This document shows positions 26,515 through 35,936 of a DNA stretch of 64,000 nt, piece by piece. The position numbers and the translations under genes are program-made. The stretch covers positions 694,001-758,000 of the forward strand of contig NZ_AP025225.1 in the NCBI RefSeq assembly GCF_021654655.1. The letters are read 5' to 3'. How positions within the stretch are numbered: the stretch's first letter is position 1; each line of letters begins with the position of its first letter. The stretch comes from Candidatus Hydrogenosomobacter endosymbioticus (GTDB taxonomy: Bacteria; Pseudomonadota; Alphaproteobacteria; Holosporales; GW7). The notes below the pieces were generated by a model. It was not told the origin of the DNA. It searched no databases and saw only the letters and a list, made by a program, of their open reading frames with translations.

Positions 26515-28879
26515 TGCTGTTAGCTATGGTTTTTTGTGTTGTCGACTTTATTTCCGCGACGATTTTTTTTGTGTCGTCTATGGAGCTTAATTTTTGTACC
26601 TCGTTCACTAGTTCTGTAAGAGCAAATGGCTTTTGTAAAAAATACACATCAGACGTTGTGTTTGAAAGGTGTGCGCGGACCTCATCTTCCGGATATCCAG
26701 AAACGAACAAAATTTTTATCTCCGAATTGTTCTTTCTAACTATTTCTGCGAGAGAAGGACCGTCAACGCCAGGCATCATAACATCTGTCACTACTATTGA
26801 AACATCAGGGTGTTGTTTTACTATACTAACCGCGTGCTGACCATCTCTAGCTTCGACAACATCATAACCTTTTTCTTTAAGTGCTCTGGATGCGAAAAGT
26901 CGAACGGCGTCTTCGTCCTCGACGAGAAGTATTTTTGCTGACGAAGAGCGAATTTTTTGCGGTGCCGCTGTTGTATTTGCTGCATAAGTTACGCTGCCCT
27001 CTGTTGGTGCGTCAGCGTATTCTGGGAAATAAAGCGAAAATGTTGTGCCGCTCTTTAGTGCTGTTTGCACGTTAACGCCACCTTTGAATGACTCCATTAT
27101 CTGTATTACATTTGCCAACCCGAGTCCAGTCCCTTGCCCCGGGTCTTTTGTGGAGAAAAACGGATCAAATATATGCGAGAGGTGTTCTTTTGGTATTCCT
27201 GTTCCGGTGTCGATGACGTCTACTACTATATATTTTTGAGCTGACAGGGAACCTTTTGCGACAGGGATTGGCGCGGAGATCAGTTCAGATTTTATAGAAA
27301 ATATCAACGAGCCGCCGTTTGGCATGGCGTCGCGTGCATTGATCGCAAGATTAAGCAGGACTTGCTCGAGTTGGCCTCGGTCTCCATACGTTTGTCTTAT
27401 AGAGTGTTGTTGCTGAATTGTAAACATGATCTTAGGGCCTATCATTTTTCGTATCAGAGGCGCCAGGTCTTGTATGCAAGATGGTATGTCTAGTGGCGAG
27501 CATACCGGAGTTGTTGATTTCGAAAATGCTAGAAGTTGTTGGATCAGTTTTGCAGCGCGCATGGAGCTTTGCTTTATTTGCATTATGTCTTTAGAGGAAT
27601 CGCCGTCGGTATGACGCTGCAGTAGCAGGTCGCAAAATCCCATTATACCGGTGAGCAGATTATTAAAGTCGTGTACGATGCCGCCCGATAATTGACCTAA
27701 AATTTGCAAGCGTTGAGGATTTGTATCTTTTGCTGGAAGCCTATCTTCCGCTGGTTCGTCGAATACGGCTAGAAACTGTCCTGGAGATCTTTCATCGTTT
27801 GGCAGTATGTATTTTAAAAACGCGGTAATCGTTTTATTTTCACGTCCTTTTAGCCTAAGAGAAACAGGGTCTTGCATGGACCTGCTTTTTCTTATCGTTT
27901 TAAGGGATTTTGCAAGAGCGCTTTTATCTTTTTCCGCTATCCATTGGCCAAGAGCTGTGTATGTTCCGGAGTAAAAAGGCAGCTTATTTCTTAAAAGGCC
28001 GTTTACCGCTTTTATTCCTCCGCGCTCGTCTAAGAATGCGGCAGCTATTGGTATTAGTTCCAGAAGCGCGGGATCATTGACGCTTTTTATTCTGCTCGTA
28101 GCTTCCATCGGTGCAAGAAATAATCCTACAATATCAACGCTTGGGAGCGATATTACGTTTGATATGGCTGTTGGTATAAGAGCGCCATTAGCATCTTTAA
28201 CAAGAAATACTTTCGTATGGAAGTCTTCCCATGAGCTTGGAGGAGTCTCAAATAAATCTAGAAAATCTGACCCGTATAGATATTGTACGGAATAGCCGAG
28301 CCATTCTGTAAAAACACTATTTACGAATAGAATTTTTCCTTCATCTGAGGCTATGCATACTGGAAGAGGATGAGACAGAAGCGTGCTTGCAAATTCGCTT
28401 AGTATAGATTGAGCCCTATTTTCCTCGAATTGCCAGAGAACTAGGTTTTTCGAGAGAGATATTTTTCTAACAACGAATTTTTGCGAAGTCCCTGCATAAT
28501 CAAGCTCTATAATCTGAACTCGGTTTATGTCATTAGGTGAGGTAAAAAAATCTCTGTCTGTCGTTTTTGCTATATCTGCAATTTCGCGCATGTGCCGCAG
28601 TTTGTGCTCACCGAATAGCCGAGAACTCCTAATAATTTTAGTAGAGAATAAGATAGTTCCGCTTCTGTTTGAACAAATGAACATTCCAGGAAACAAAAAT
28701 GAGAATTTTTGAAATACACTTACATGATTTAAGAAGGCAACATTTATGAGAAAAAACAAAACGAATCCTGCGGAGAACAATGGCTGACTATTTATGAAAA
28801 AATGCCATGAACCGAAGCAAGACAAAGCGAGCGTGAGCAAAAGCCAAACCGATGAAAATAGTTGGAAATCATTTCTCAC
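26507..28879 (-). CDS. cckA: Cell-cycle hybrid histidine kinase CckA
   Basis: A 790-residue membrane kinase. Two N-terminal membrane helices (residues ~8-50), PAS-like regions (~60-380), then a HisKA domain with GGIVHDFNNLLTGIMGF and phospho-acceptor His403, the form typical of CckA. HATPase_c follows (NLAINARDAMPNGG, DTGTGIPKEHLSHIFDPFFSTK), and a C-terminal receiver with phospho-acceptor Asp699 in VVTDVMMPG. In Caulobacter CckA sends phosphate through ChpT to CtrA and CpdR. Neither partner is in the window. Order on this strand: iscS, cckA, cca. Confidence 0.93.
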   Translation of the reverse strand: MRNDFQLFSSVWLLLTLALSCFGSWHFFINSQPLFSAGFVLFFLINVAFLNHVSVFQKFSFLFPGMFICSNRSGTILFSTKIIRSSRLFGEHKLRHMREIADIAKTTDRDFFTSPNDINRVQIIELDYAGTSQKFVVRKISLSKNLVLWQFEENRAQSILSEFASTLLSHPLPVCIASDEGKILFVNSVFTEWLGYSVQYLYGSDFLDLFETPPSSWEDFHTKVFLVKDANGALIPTAISNVISLPSVDIVGLFLAPMEATSRIKSVNDPALLELIPIAAAFLDERGGIKAVNGLLRNKLPFYSGTYTALGQWIAEKDKSALAKSLKTIRKSRSMQDPVSLRLKGRENKTITAFLKYILPNDERSPGQFLAVFDEPAEDRLPAKDTNPQRLQILGQLSGGIVHDFNNLLTGIMGFCDLLLQRHTDGDSSKDIMQIKQSSMRAAKLIQQLLAFSKSTTPVCSPLDIPSCIQDLAPLIRKMIGPKIMFTIQQQHSIRQTYGDRGQLEQVLLNLAINARDAMPNGGSLIFSIKSELISAPIPVAKGSLSAQKYIVVDVIDTGTGIPKEHLSHIFDPFFSTKDPGQGTGLGLANVIQIMESFKGGVNVQTALKSGTTFSLYFPEYADAPTEGSVTYAANTTAAPQKIRSSSAKILLVEDEDAVRLFASRALKEKGYDVVEARDGQHAVSIVKQHPDVSIVVTDVMMPGVDGPSLAEIVRKNNSEIKILFVSGYPEDEVRAHLSNTTSDVYFLQKPFALTELVNEVQKLSSIDDTKKIVAEIKSTTQKTIANSNV

Positions 28880-29051
28880 AATTCCTGCACCCGGCTATTT
28901 CACGACTCCTATTTTTGCTGATTTTGTTCAAGACTTCAATGAAGATGTTTTTTCAGTAGAGCATGGAGCTTTCATGAGCTATCAGTTTGTGATTTCTGAA
29001 ACTCTATGGTTGCGATAAATGGTGAAACATTGCGTGCCTACATGCATGAGA

Positions 29052-30284
29052 CTATTTCATTGGGCAATGACATGGGAAACGCGTGAGCGACCTGTTATTT
29101 TTTGAATCCCAAAGAGGGCTCATGCGACGCAAGCGGTTTACAGTTTCTGCTATGTGGTGCGCGGCGAATTCTGCTTCTTCTTCTGTTGTGTTTCGGCCAA
29201 AGCTTATCCTGGTTGCTGTGTTTATTAGGTCTTCTGTTATTCCAAGAGCGCATATGACATATGAAGGCTCTAAAAACGCTGAGGAGCAGGCAGATCCGGC
29301 GGAAATAGCTACGTCTTTTGCACAAGTCATAAGTCCCTCTGACTCGACGCAAGAAAAGCATAAATTTACATTTATTGGGACGCGTTTTTCCATGCATCCG
29401 TTTATGTGAACTTCGCTGCATTCGCGCATTATTATGTCTAAAAATTTGTTACGTAAAATCAGAGCGTGTTGCCAGTCTTTTTCGCGTTCTTTATCCATGA
29501 TTTCTGCCGCTTCTCCCAGACCTACGCACAGTGCTGACGGTACCGTTCCAGACCTTATCCCTCGCTCTTGTCCTCCTCCGTGTAGAATTGGAAACAGCTT
29601 CACCTTTGGACGTTTTCGGATGTAGATGGCGCCCACTCCTTTTGGACCGTATATTTTGTGACTGGAGATACTCATCATGTCTATGTTGTTTTCATCAACA
29701 TTTATTTTTATTTTTCCAAATCCTTGGGCTGCGTCAACGTGAAAATATACGTTTTTACTTCTGCAAATTTTTCCTATTTCTTTGAGGTTTTGTATGACGC
29801 CTATTTCATTATTTACGGCCATTATTGAAACTAAAAAAGTTTGGTCTGTGATATTTTCTGATAGTTGGTCGAGATCTATTATTCCAAGACCATTTACAGG
29901 AAGGTATGTGGTATGCACACCGTTTTTCTCAAGCGAGCGGCAGCTCTCCAGCACACTTTTATGTTCTGTCGCGCACGTTAGTATATGATTTTTGGGTCGA
30001 ATAGGGTGGTTTATCAAAAACTGGGCAGTTCCTTTTATGGCTAGATTGTTTGATTCTGACGCGCCAGAGGTGAAAAAGATTTCTTCTGGCTTTGCTCCTA
30101 CGACAGATGCAATTTGTTGTCTTGCCGATTCTACTGCTTGAGAGGCTTCCCATCCGTAAGTATGAGTGTCAGAGCTTGGGTTTCCAAAAATATCTGAAAA
30201 AAATGGAATCATTTTTTCAACAACCCTCTTGTCACAAGGGGTAGTCGCTTGATAATCTAAGTAAACTGGGAGCTTCGTTAACAT
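29052..30284 (-). CDS. iscS: Cysteine desulfurase (IscS type)
   Basis: A 410-residue PLP enzyme that takes sulfur from cysteine for Fe-S clusters and tRNA thiolation. It begins PVYLDYQATTPCDKRVVEKM; other landmarks are TEHKSVLES, SSHKIYGPKGVGAIYIRK (PLP Lys) and the class I active-site Cys loop SAGSACSS. ATG 30284 gives the standard start, although the frame opens at 30482. A short unusual C-terminal tail (CHCPMK) follows the conserved part. The usual isc partners (iscU, iscA, hscBA, fdx) are not adjacent. Confidence 0.93.
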   Translation of the reverse strand: MLTKLPVYLDYQATTPCDKRVVEKMIPFFSDIFGNPSSDTHTYGWEASQAVESARQQIASVVGAKPEEIFFTSGASESNNLAIKGTAQFLINHPIRPKNHILTCATEHKSVLESCRSLEKNGVHTTYLPVNGLGIIDLDQLSENITDQTFLVSIMAVNNEIGVIQNLKEIGKICRSKNVYFHVDAAQGFGKIKINVDENNIDMMSISSHKIYGPKGVGAIYIRKRPKVKLFPILHGGGQERGIRSGTVPSALCVGLGEAAEIMDKEREKDWQHALILRNKFLDIIMRECSEVHINGCMEKRVPINVNLCFSCVESEGLMTCAKDVAISAGSACSSAFLEPSYVICALGITEDLINTATRISFGRNTTEEEAEFAAHHIAETVNRLRRMSPLWDSKNNRSLTRFPCHCPMK

Positions 30285-30396
30285 TTTTTTGACCTTTTCC
30301 TCTTGCCCTGATATACTCCTATGGTATACCAACCTTGTAAAATTTATACTAGTTGAGTAGTTAGTTGTTTTCTTTTGTTGTTTTCGGAGATTTTGA

Positions 30397-31068
30397 ATGT
30401 CTAATATAATGATTGTCGGTGCGGACGGACCGGTTGAAGCCAGATACCATGCGCCAGCTTCTAGGAACGCTCCGATTGTCATAATAGCTCCGCCTCACCC
30501 GAAGCACGATGGAACTATGGCGCATAAGATAATATATCTTCTGTTTAGAGTGTTTGCGTCTTTAAATTTTGGAGTTTTGAGGTTTAATTTTCGGGGATGC
30601 GGCAGGAGCCCAGGGTCGTTTAGTGGCGGAGAAAATGAGATAAGCGATGCGGCCGCTTGCTTGGATTGGCTTTTGGATAATAATAAAATGGCTAGCCAGT
30701 GTTGGGTGGCGGGCTATTCTTTTGGCGCTTGGATAGGGATGCAGCTTTTGATGCGCCGTCCTGAATGCGTGAGATTTATATCTATAAGTCCTCCTGCCAA
30801 CATATATGATTTTGGATTTTTGGCGCCTTGTCCAGTGTCTGGCCTTATACTTCATGGGGAGTGCGATGACATGATTCCTAAGGAAAGCGTTCTGCGACTT
30901 GCGTATAATCTGTCGATCCAGAGAAGGAAGAATGCCATAGAGTTTCATATGATAAAGGGTGCAGATCACTCTTTTAGCGAACATATGAAAGAGCTTGAGG
31001 ACTTTGTCTTTCGGTATTCGAAAGAGTCTTTGCATAGTCTTGATGATGCATATTCGGATGTAGTTTGA
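30397..31068 (+). CDS. Alpha/beta hydrolase
   Basis: A 223-residue cytoplasmic hydrolase. It shows APPHPKHDGTMAHKI and FNFRGCGRSPG near the N-terminus, nucleophile elbow GYSFGA (Ser ~108), an acid in LHGECDDMIP and catalytic His in GADHSF. This matches a widespread bacterial family of small alpha/beta hydrolases of unclear substrate. It is divergent from iscS and followed 32 bases later by lpdA on the same strand. Confidence 0.85.
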   Translation: MSNIMIVGADGPVEARYHAPASRNAPIVIIAPPHPKHDGTMAHKIIYLLFRVFASLNFGVLRFNFRGCGRSPGSFSGGENEISDAAACLDWLLDNNKMASQCWVAGYSFGAWIGMQLLMRRPECVRFISISPPANIYDFGFLAPCPVSGLILHGECDDMIPKESVLRLAYNLSIQRRKNAIEFHMIKGADHSFSEHMKELEDFVFRYSKESLHSLDDAYSDVV

Positions 31069-31100
31069 TTTTGTTGGTCGTTATGTGAAAGGAACATTGG

Positions 31101-32537
31101 ATGGTTGATGGATTTGAGCGGTTTGATGTAGTGGTTTTAGGGGCAGGGCCCGGTGGATATGTTGCTGCTATAAGGGCTGCGCAGCTGGGATTTTCTGTTG
31201 CTGTTGTGGAAAAAGACAAGCTTGGAGGGGTGTGCTTAAATTGCGGGTGTATACCAACAAAAGCCTTCTTGAAGAGCGCAAAGTTGCTCCGCCTTCTTTC
31301 TGACAGTAAGAAGTTGGCTTTTCATGGAATAAAGACAGGCGATGTGTCTATAGATTTTGCAGAGATGGCTATCAACTCTAGAAGTGTAATTGAGAAGCTT
31401 TCGTCTGGGATTGCCGGTCTGCTTAAAAAAAATGGAGTTAGAGTATTTCGTGCTGCTGCATCGATAAAATCGAAATCAGTAGATGGATTTATTGTTTCTA
31501 TTTTTGAAGGCAGCGGCGTTTCCTCGGAGATAGCAGCATCGAAAGTTATAGTTGCTACTGGCTCGAAGCCGCAATCTATTCCTGGGTTTGATATCGACGG
31601 GAAGTATTTGTGGAGTTATAAAGAGGCGCTTTCTGCAGACCGTGCACCTAGATCGATGATGATAATTGGAGCTGGGGCGATAGGGATTGAGTTTGCCAAC
31701 ATTTTTCATTCTTTTGGAACAGAGGTTACTGTTGTTGAGGCTCGTGATAGAATTCTTCCGTCTGAAGATGAAGACGTATCGGGCTATGTTTGCAATATGC
31801 TTTCTGAGCGCGGAATAAAGTTTTTCTTTGAGCAGAAAGCATTGTGGTCAAGGCGTAATGATGTTGAGGGAGTCGTCGATGTTGCGATTGAGTCTGTTGA
31901 CGGGAGTTCGCATGTTTGGAGCGGAGAAAAAGTTTTAGTTGCGGTTGGGGTTGCTGGAAATTCTAGTGGTATTGGGCTAGAAAATACGATGGCAAAAGTT
32001 GAAAAAGGAAGAATCGTTGTTTATGATTTTGGCTTGACGGACGAACCTGGACTGTATGCAATAGGAGATGTTGCTAGCACTACGCCATGGCTGGCGCATA
32101 AAGCAAGTCATGAGGGAATTTTGTGTGTTGAGCATATGGCTGGCGCAGCCGTGGGGCCTATGGATTATTCCTCGATACCTGTTTGCGTGTATGGGTATCC
32201 GCAGACTGCTAGTGTCGGTATAAGCGAGAGACAGGCTCGTGATATGGGGCGCAAAATTAAAGTTGGAAGATTTCCATTTACAGCGAATGGATATGCCGTT
32301 TCTCAAGGAGAGTCTGACGGATTTGCTAAGGTAATTTTTGACGAAAATACGGGAGAGCTTCTTGGGGCTCACCTTGTTGGCGCTGAGGTGTCTGAGCTGA
32401 TACATGCTGTTACTACTGCTAAGGCCGCTGAGGCTACAGATGAGGAGTTGGCCCATTCTGTGTTTTCTCATCCTAGCTTTTGTGAGGCTATTCACGAGGC
32501 CGTGCTTAATGCTTATGATCGCGCTCTTCATATATGA
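31101..32537 (+). CDS. lpdA: Dihydrolipoamide dehydrogenase (E3)
   Basis: A 478-residue flavoenzyme that re-oxidises lipoamide in 2-oxoacid dehydrogenase complexes. FAD site GAGPGGYVAAIRAAQLG, redox disulfide in GGVCLNCGCIPTKA (Cys45 and Cys50), NAD site IIGAGAIGIEFANIFHSFG, YAIGDV, and C-terminal HAVTTAKAAEAT...HPSFCEAIHEA with the catalytic His-Glu. An extra Cys48 lies between the redox pair. No E1 or E2 genes are near. Confidence 0.96.
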   Translation: MVDGFERFDVVVLGAGPGGYVAAIRAAQLGFSVAVVEKDKLGGVCLNCGCIPTKAFLKSAKLLRLLSDSKKLAFHGIKTGDVSIDFAEMAINSRSVIEKLSSGIAGLLKKNGVRVFRAAASIKSKSVDGFIVSIFEGSGVSSEIAASKVIVATGSKPQSIPGFDIDGKYLWSYKEALSADRAPRSMMIIGAGAIGIEFANIFHSFGTEVTVVEARDRILPSEDEDVSGYVCNMLSERGIKFFFEQKALWSRRNDVEGVVDVAIESVDGSSHVWSGEKVLVAVGVAGNSSGIGLENTMAKVEKGRIVVYDFGLTDEPGLYAIGDVASTTPWLAHKASHEGILCVEHMAGAAVGPMDYSSIPVCVYGYPQTASVGISERQARDMGRKIKVGRFPFTANGYAVSQGESDGFAKVIFDENTGELLGAHLVGAEVSELIHAVTTAKAAEATDEELAHSVFSHPSFCEAIHEAVLNAYDRALHI

Positions 32538-32646
32538 TGCGATGCAAGTTGATTATTTTCGATTGGCTGGATGATGGATGACTTGAGTGGATGATTTAGT
32601 TTATAATCATCATCGTCGACGTGTTTTACGGTCTTTTAATTAAAAA

Positions 32647-35600
32647 ATGAACTTAGGATATTTTCAGCATCCTGCGCTTGGTGAGCGCGAACTGTTTTTT
32701 GTTTGTCAAGACAGCGTATGGAAAGTAAGCAAGGGAGGCGGCAGAGCACAAATGCTCACGCATCCTATGCGCGGTGTGTCGTTTATCGCCGTGTCTCCTA
32801 ATAATCAGATAGTAGCGTTTTGCTCTTGTGGAGAAGTATTCATAATGTCTGCTGATGGCGGGGTCCCTATTCAGCTGACTAGGACTTTTGGTTCTTCTAA
32901 GTTAATAGGATTTTTTGGAGATAGGCGTCTTGTAATAGCGTCGTACCATAAATCTGCATTTAGCGTTCCAACTATGTTTTTTATTGATATTGAGAGTGGT
33001 AGAGCTTCACAGCTTAACTATGGTCCGTGTGAATTTATATCTTTCAAGGGCGCGGTTTGCGATGATGGAGTTGATTGTAACTTACCAGCAGTAATACAGC
33101 GAGGGGGTTATAACTTCATTTCTTGGAAACGTTATAAAGGAGGGATGGCCGCGGACCTTTGGATCGACAGAGACGGGGCTGGAAAGTTTGACAAGCTGAT
33201 AAAAGAAAAGAACAACTTGTTTAGGCCAATGTGGATAAAAGATCGTGTGTATTTTTTGTCTGATATAGACGGCACTGGAAACATATATTCGTGCGACGAG
33301 AAAGGGTCTGATATAAAAATGCATACGAAACATTCCGATTTTTATGCTAGACAGTCGTCGTATAGGGGGGGCGAGATCGCGTATAGTTGTGGAGGAGAAG
33401 TTTGGTTATTTGATTCAACGACTGGCGAAAATCGTCTTCTAGCTATAGATGTTTCTATGAGTGGCTCTGAAGACGCGGTTGAGTTTGCAGACCCGGCTAG
33501 AGGGGTTACAAGCGTTGGACTCAGCCATAGCGGGGCGGTTATGTCTGTCGCGACTAGAGGCCGTCTTTTTTCTATGACTCCGCATAAAGGACCGGTTCAG
33601 CAGATTGGAGATGCCGATGGTGTGCGCTATAGAATTTCTGTATGGATTGATAAAAGCATAATATCCGTGAAAGACATTGGTACGGAGGACGTAATTGAGA
33701 TTTTCGAAAACGGTGCGCAGTCGGAAAATTCTAAGCAGTTTTATGGCCACCAGTTTGACATGGATTTTGGGAAAATTATCTCGATAAAACCTTTCCCAAA
33801 AGGAAAAAAGGTTGTTATGGAAAACCATAAACACGAGATTATATTTTTAGACTTAGAAAACGTAATTGGAAGAATAATAGACAGGAGCCCTTGTGGAAAA
33901 TCTGCTGGAATAGACGTATCTCCGGATGGCATGTGGATAGCGTATTCGAAGGTTCTTAAGCAGTCTCGTAGGTCAGAGATAAACGTATATGATATTGGTA
34001 GAGATGAGGTCAAAACCCTAGTGCCGGCGTTGTTTTTTAATTTCTCTCCAGCGTTTGACAGAAGTTCTTCAAGGATGTATTTTCTTTCTGCGAGGCCATT
34101 TGGTGACGTGGAATTTAAGTCGGCGTCGTTTGATGAAGAGGACTTGTTTGGCGTGAGGCCAATGGTTGCGTTGTTAAAAAAGGGCGACGTTTCTCCATTC
34201 CTTAGTCCGCTAATGGGGCTCGATGGCGATAAGGAGCGTGATGCGGAAAAAGGCGATAACTCGGAAGGAGCAATAGATGACAAAAGGGATGAATCAGCCG
34301 AAAAAAATAGCAGAAAGGGCGATGCCATAGAAATAGATTTCTTTGGCGTTTCAGATAGAATAGAAACTTTTCCTGTCCCTGCGAGAGATTACGAGTCGAT
34401 CGTGTCTATAGATGGGGGCAGGGTTTTGTATAGCACGAGCAATTCTTCTGTTTTGAAGGATTTGGGGTGTGGTGATGGTTCTGGGTCTGCTGGGGAGCTG
34501 TTTGTTTACGATTTTGCATCTTTGAAAGAAGAAGAAGTGCTTTCCGATGTAAGCTTTTTCGGTCTTTCCGGAGACTTGAAGTGGACTATTTACAAAAACG
34601 GAAGCGATAGGTTTAGGATCGTGCCTACAGGGTCGAAGCCAGATGACTCTGATACGTCTTTTAGGGATGGCGGCAAGGTAGACATTGGAAGAATTAAATT
34701 GCGAGTGTGTCCGTCCAAAGAGAGGCGCTTTATGTTTGATGAGGCGTGGAGGCTACAGAAGCTTTTGTTCTGGAGGGAAGATATGGGCGGAGTTGATTGG
34801 GACTCCGTAAGATCGAAGTATTGTTCGTGTGTCGATAAAGTTGGATGTACGTCGGAATTGTTCAGTGTGATAGAGGATATGCATGGCGAACTTGGGACCT
34901 CGCATGCGTATGTTCTTGGTCAAAAAAATGAAAACTCTGAGATCGGCTCTCTTGGAGCTGACATTGAGTATGACGAGGCCATAGACGCATACAGGGTTCA
35001 TAAAATTTATGCCACAGATTCATGGATACCAGAAAAAGCATCTCCGCTCAGAAGGTCCGGTGTTGATGTTAAGGAGGGTGATGTAATCTGGTCCATATAT
35101 GGACGGAGGCTTTCTAAAAACGTGTCGCCAGAGTTTGTATTGGAGCGCAATGCGAGAAATCCTGTTGATATGGTTATTAGCGAAGGAGATGGATCAAACA
35201 AGAGGAACGTAGTGGTTTTCCCGTCTGCTTGCGATGATTACCTGAGGTATAGAGACTGGGTTGAAAATAACAGGAAATACGTAGGAGAGAAAACCTGCGG
35301 AAAGGTCGGTTATATACATATTCCTGACATGTCTGGGTTCGGATATGGGGAGTTTTTAAGGGCTTATATTGCTGAGTATGATAAAGACGGGCTCATCATA
35401 GATGTTAGGTTTAATGGTGGAGGAAACGCTTCGTCAAAGATTTTCAATTATTTGAATAGAAAGAGGATAGGAGCTGACAAAAGTCGTTTAGAAGGAATTA
35501 TGCACTATCAGCACGAGGCCCCGAAAGGCGCCATGGTGTGCCTTGCTAATGGGTATACAGGGTCTGATGGGGATTTGTTTTCTTATGGATTTAAGCGGTT

Positions 35601-35886
35601 TGGGCTTGGCCCCCTTATAGGAACGCGCACATGGGGCGGGGTTGTTGGTATATGTCCGAGGTATGATCTTTTGAATGGAGTGTTCACAAGCCAGCCAGAG
35701 TACTCATTTTGGGTTGACGGTCTTGAGTGGGGGATAGAAAACCACGGGGTTGAGCCAGATATAGAAATAGAAATATCTCCTAACGACTATAGAGATGGAA
35801 CCGACCCGCAGCTTGACAGGGGAATAGAAGAGGTGCTCGGCCTTATACCAAAATATAAAAATTATGAGCACATTTTGAAAAGTTAG
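32647..35886 (+). CDS. Tricorn-type protease (S41 family)
   Basis: A 1079-residue peptidase. The N-terminal two thirds form tricorn-like beta-propellers (WD-like repeats such as ISPNNQIVAF-type blades), followed by an acidic linker (~530-570), a core domain with GELGTSHAY (Ser752-His753), a PDZ-like region (~790-860), and the nucleophile Ser973 in YTGSDGDLFSYGF with TRTWGGVVG after it. In archaea tricorn degrades proteasome products to short peptides. I see no signal peptide, so it should be cytoplasmic. It could feed amino acids from imported host peptides. Two base runs (for example G7 at 33365-33371) sit inside the gene. Confidence 0.9.
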   Translation: MNLGYFQHPALGERELFFVCQDSVWKVSKGGGRAQMLTHPMRGVSFIAVSPNNQIVAFCSCGEVFIMSADGGVPIQLTRTFGSSKLIGFFGDRRLVIASYHKSAFSVPTMFFIDIESGRASQLNYGPCEFISFKGAVCDDGVDCNLPAVIQRGGYNFISWKRYKGGMAADLWIDRDGAGKFDKLIKEKNNLFRPMWIKDRVYFLSDIDGTGNIYSCDEKGSDIKMHTKHSDFYARQSSYRGGEIAYSCGGEVWLFDSTTGENRLLAIDVSMSGSEDAVEFADPARGVTSVGLSHSGAVMSVATRGRLFSMTPHKGPVQQIGDADGVRYRISVWIDKSIISVKDIGTEDVIEIFENGAQSENSKQFYGHQFDMDFGKIISIKPFPKGKKVVMENHKHEIIFLDLENVIGRIIDRSPCGKSAGIDVSPDGMWIAYSKVLKQSRRSEINVYDIGRDEVKTLVPALFFNFSPAFDRSSSRMYFLSARPFGDVEFKSASFDEEDLFGVRPMVALLKKGDVSPFLSPLMGLDGDKERDAEKGDNSEGAIDDKRDESAEKNSRKGDAIEIDFFGVSDRIETFPVPARDYESIVSIDGGRVLYSTSNSSVLKDLGCGDGSGSAGELFVYDFASLKEEEVLSDVSFFGLSGDLKWTIYKNGSDRFRIVPTGSKPDDSDTSFRDGGKVDIGRIKLRVCPSKERRFMFDEAWRLQKLLFWREDMGGVDWDSVRSKYCSCVDKVGCTSELFSVIEDMHGELGTSHAYVLGQKNENSEIGSLGADIEYDEAIDAYRVHKIYATDSWIPEKASPLRRSGVDVKEGDVIWSIYGRRLSKNVSPEFVLERNARNPVDMVISEGDGSNKRNVVVFPSACDDYLRYRDWVENNRKYVGEKTCGKVGYIHIPDMSGFGYGEFLRAYIAEYDKDGLIIDVRFNGGGNASSKIFNYLNRKRIGADKSRLEGIMHYQHEAPKGAMVCLANGYTGSDGDLFSYGFKRFGLGPLIGTRTWGGVVGICPRYDLLNGVFTSQPEYSFWVDGLEWGIENHGVEPDIEIEISPNDYRDGTDPQLDRGIEEVLGLIPKYKNYEHILKS

Positions 35887-35936
35887 AATGATGCTATGCA
35901 TAGAGAAAATGCAAGGCATAAAGAAAGTAAAACAAA

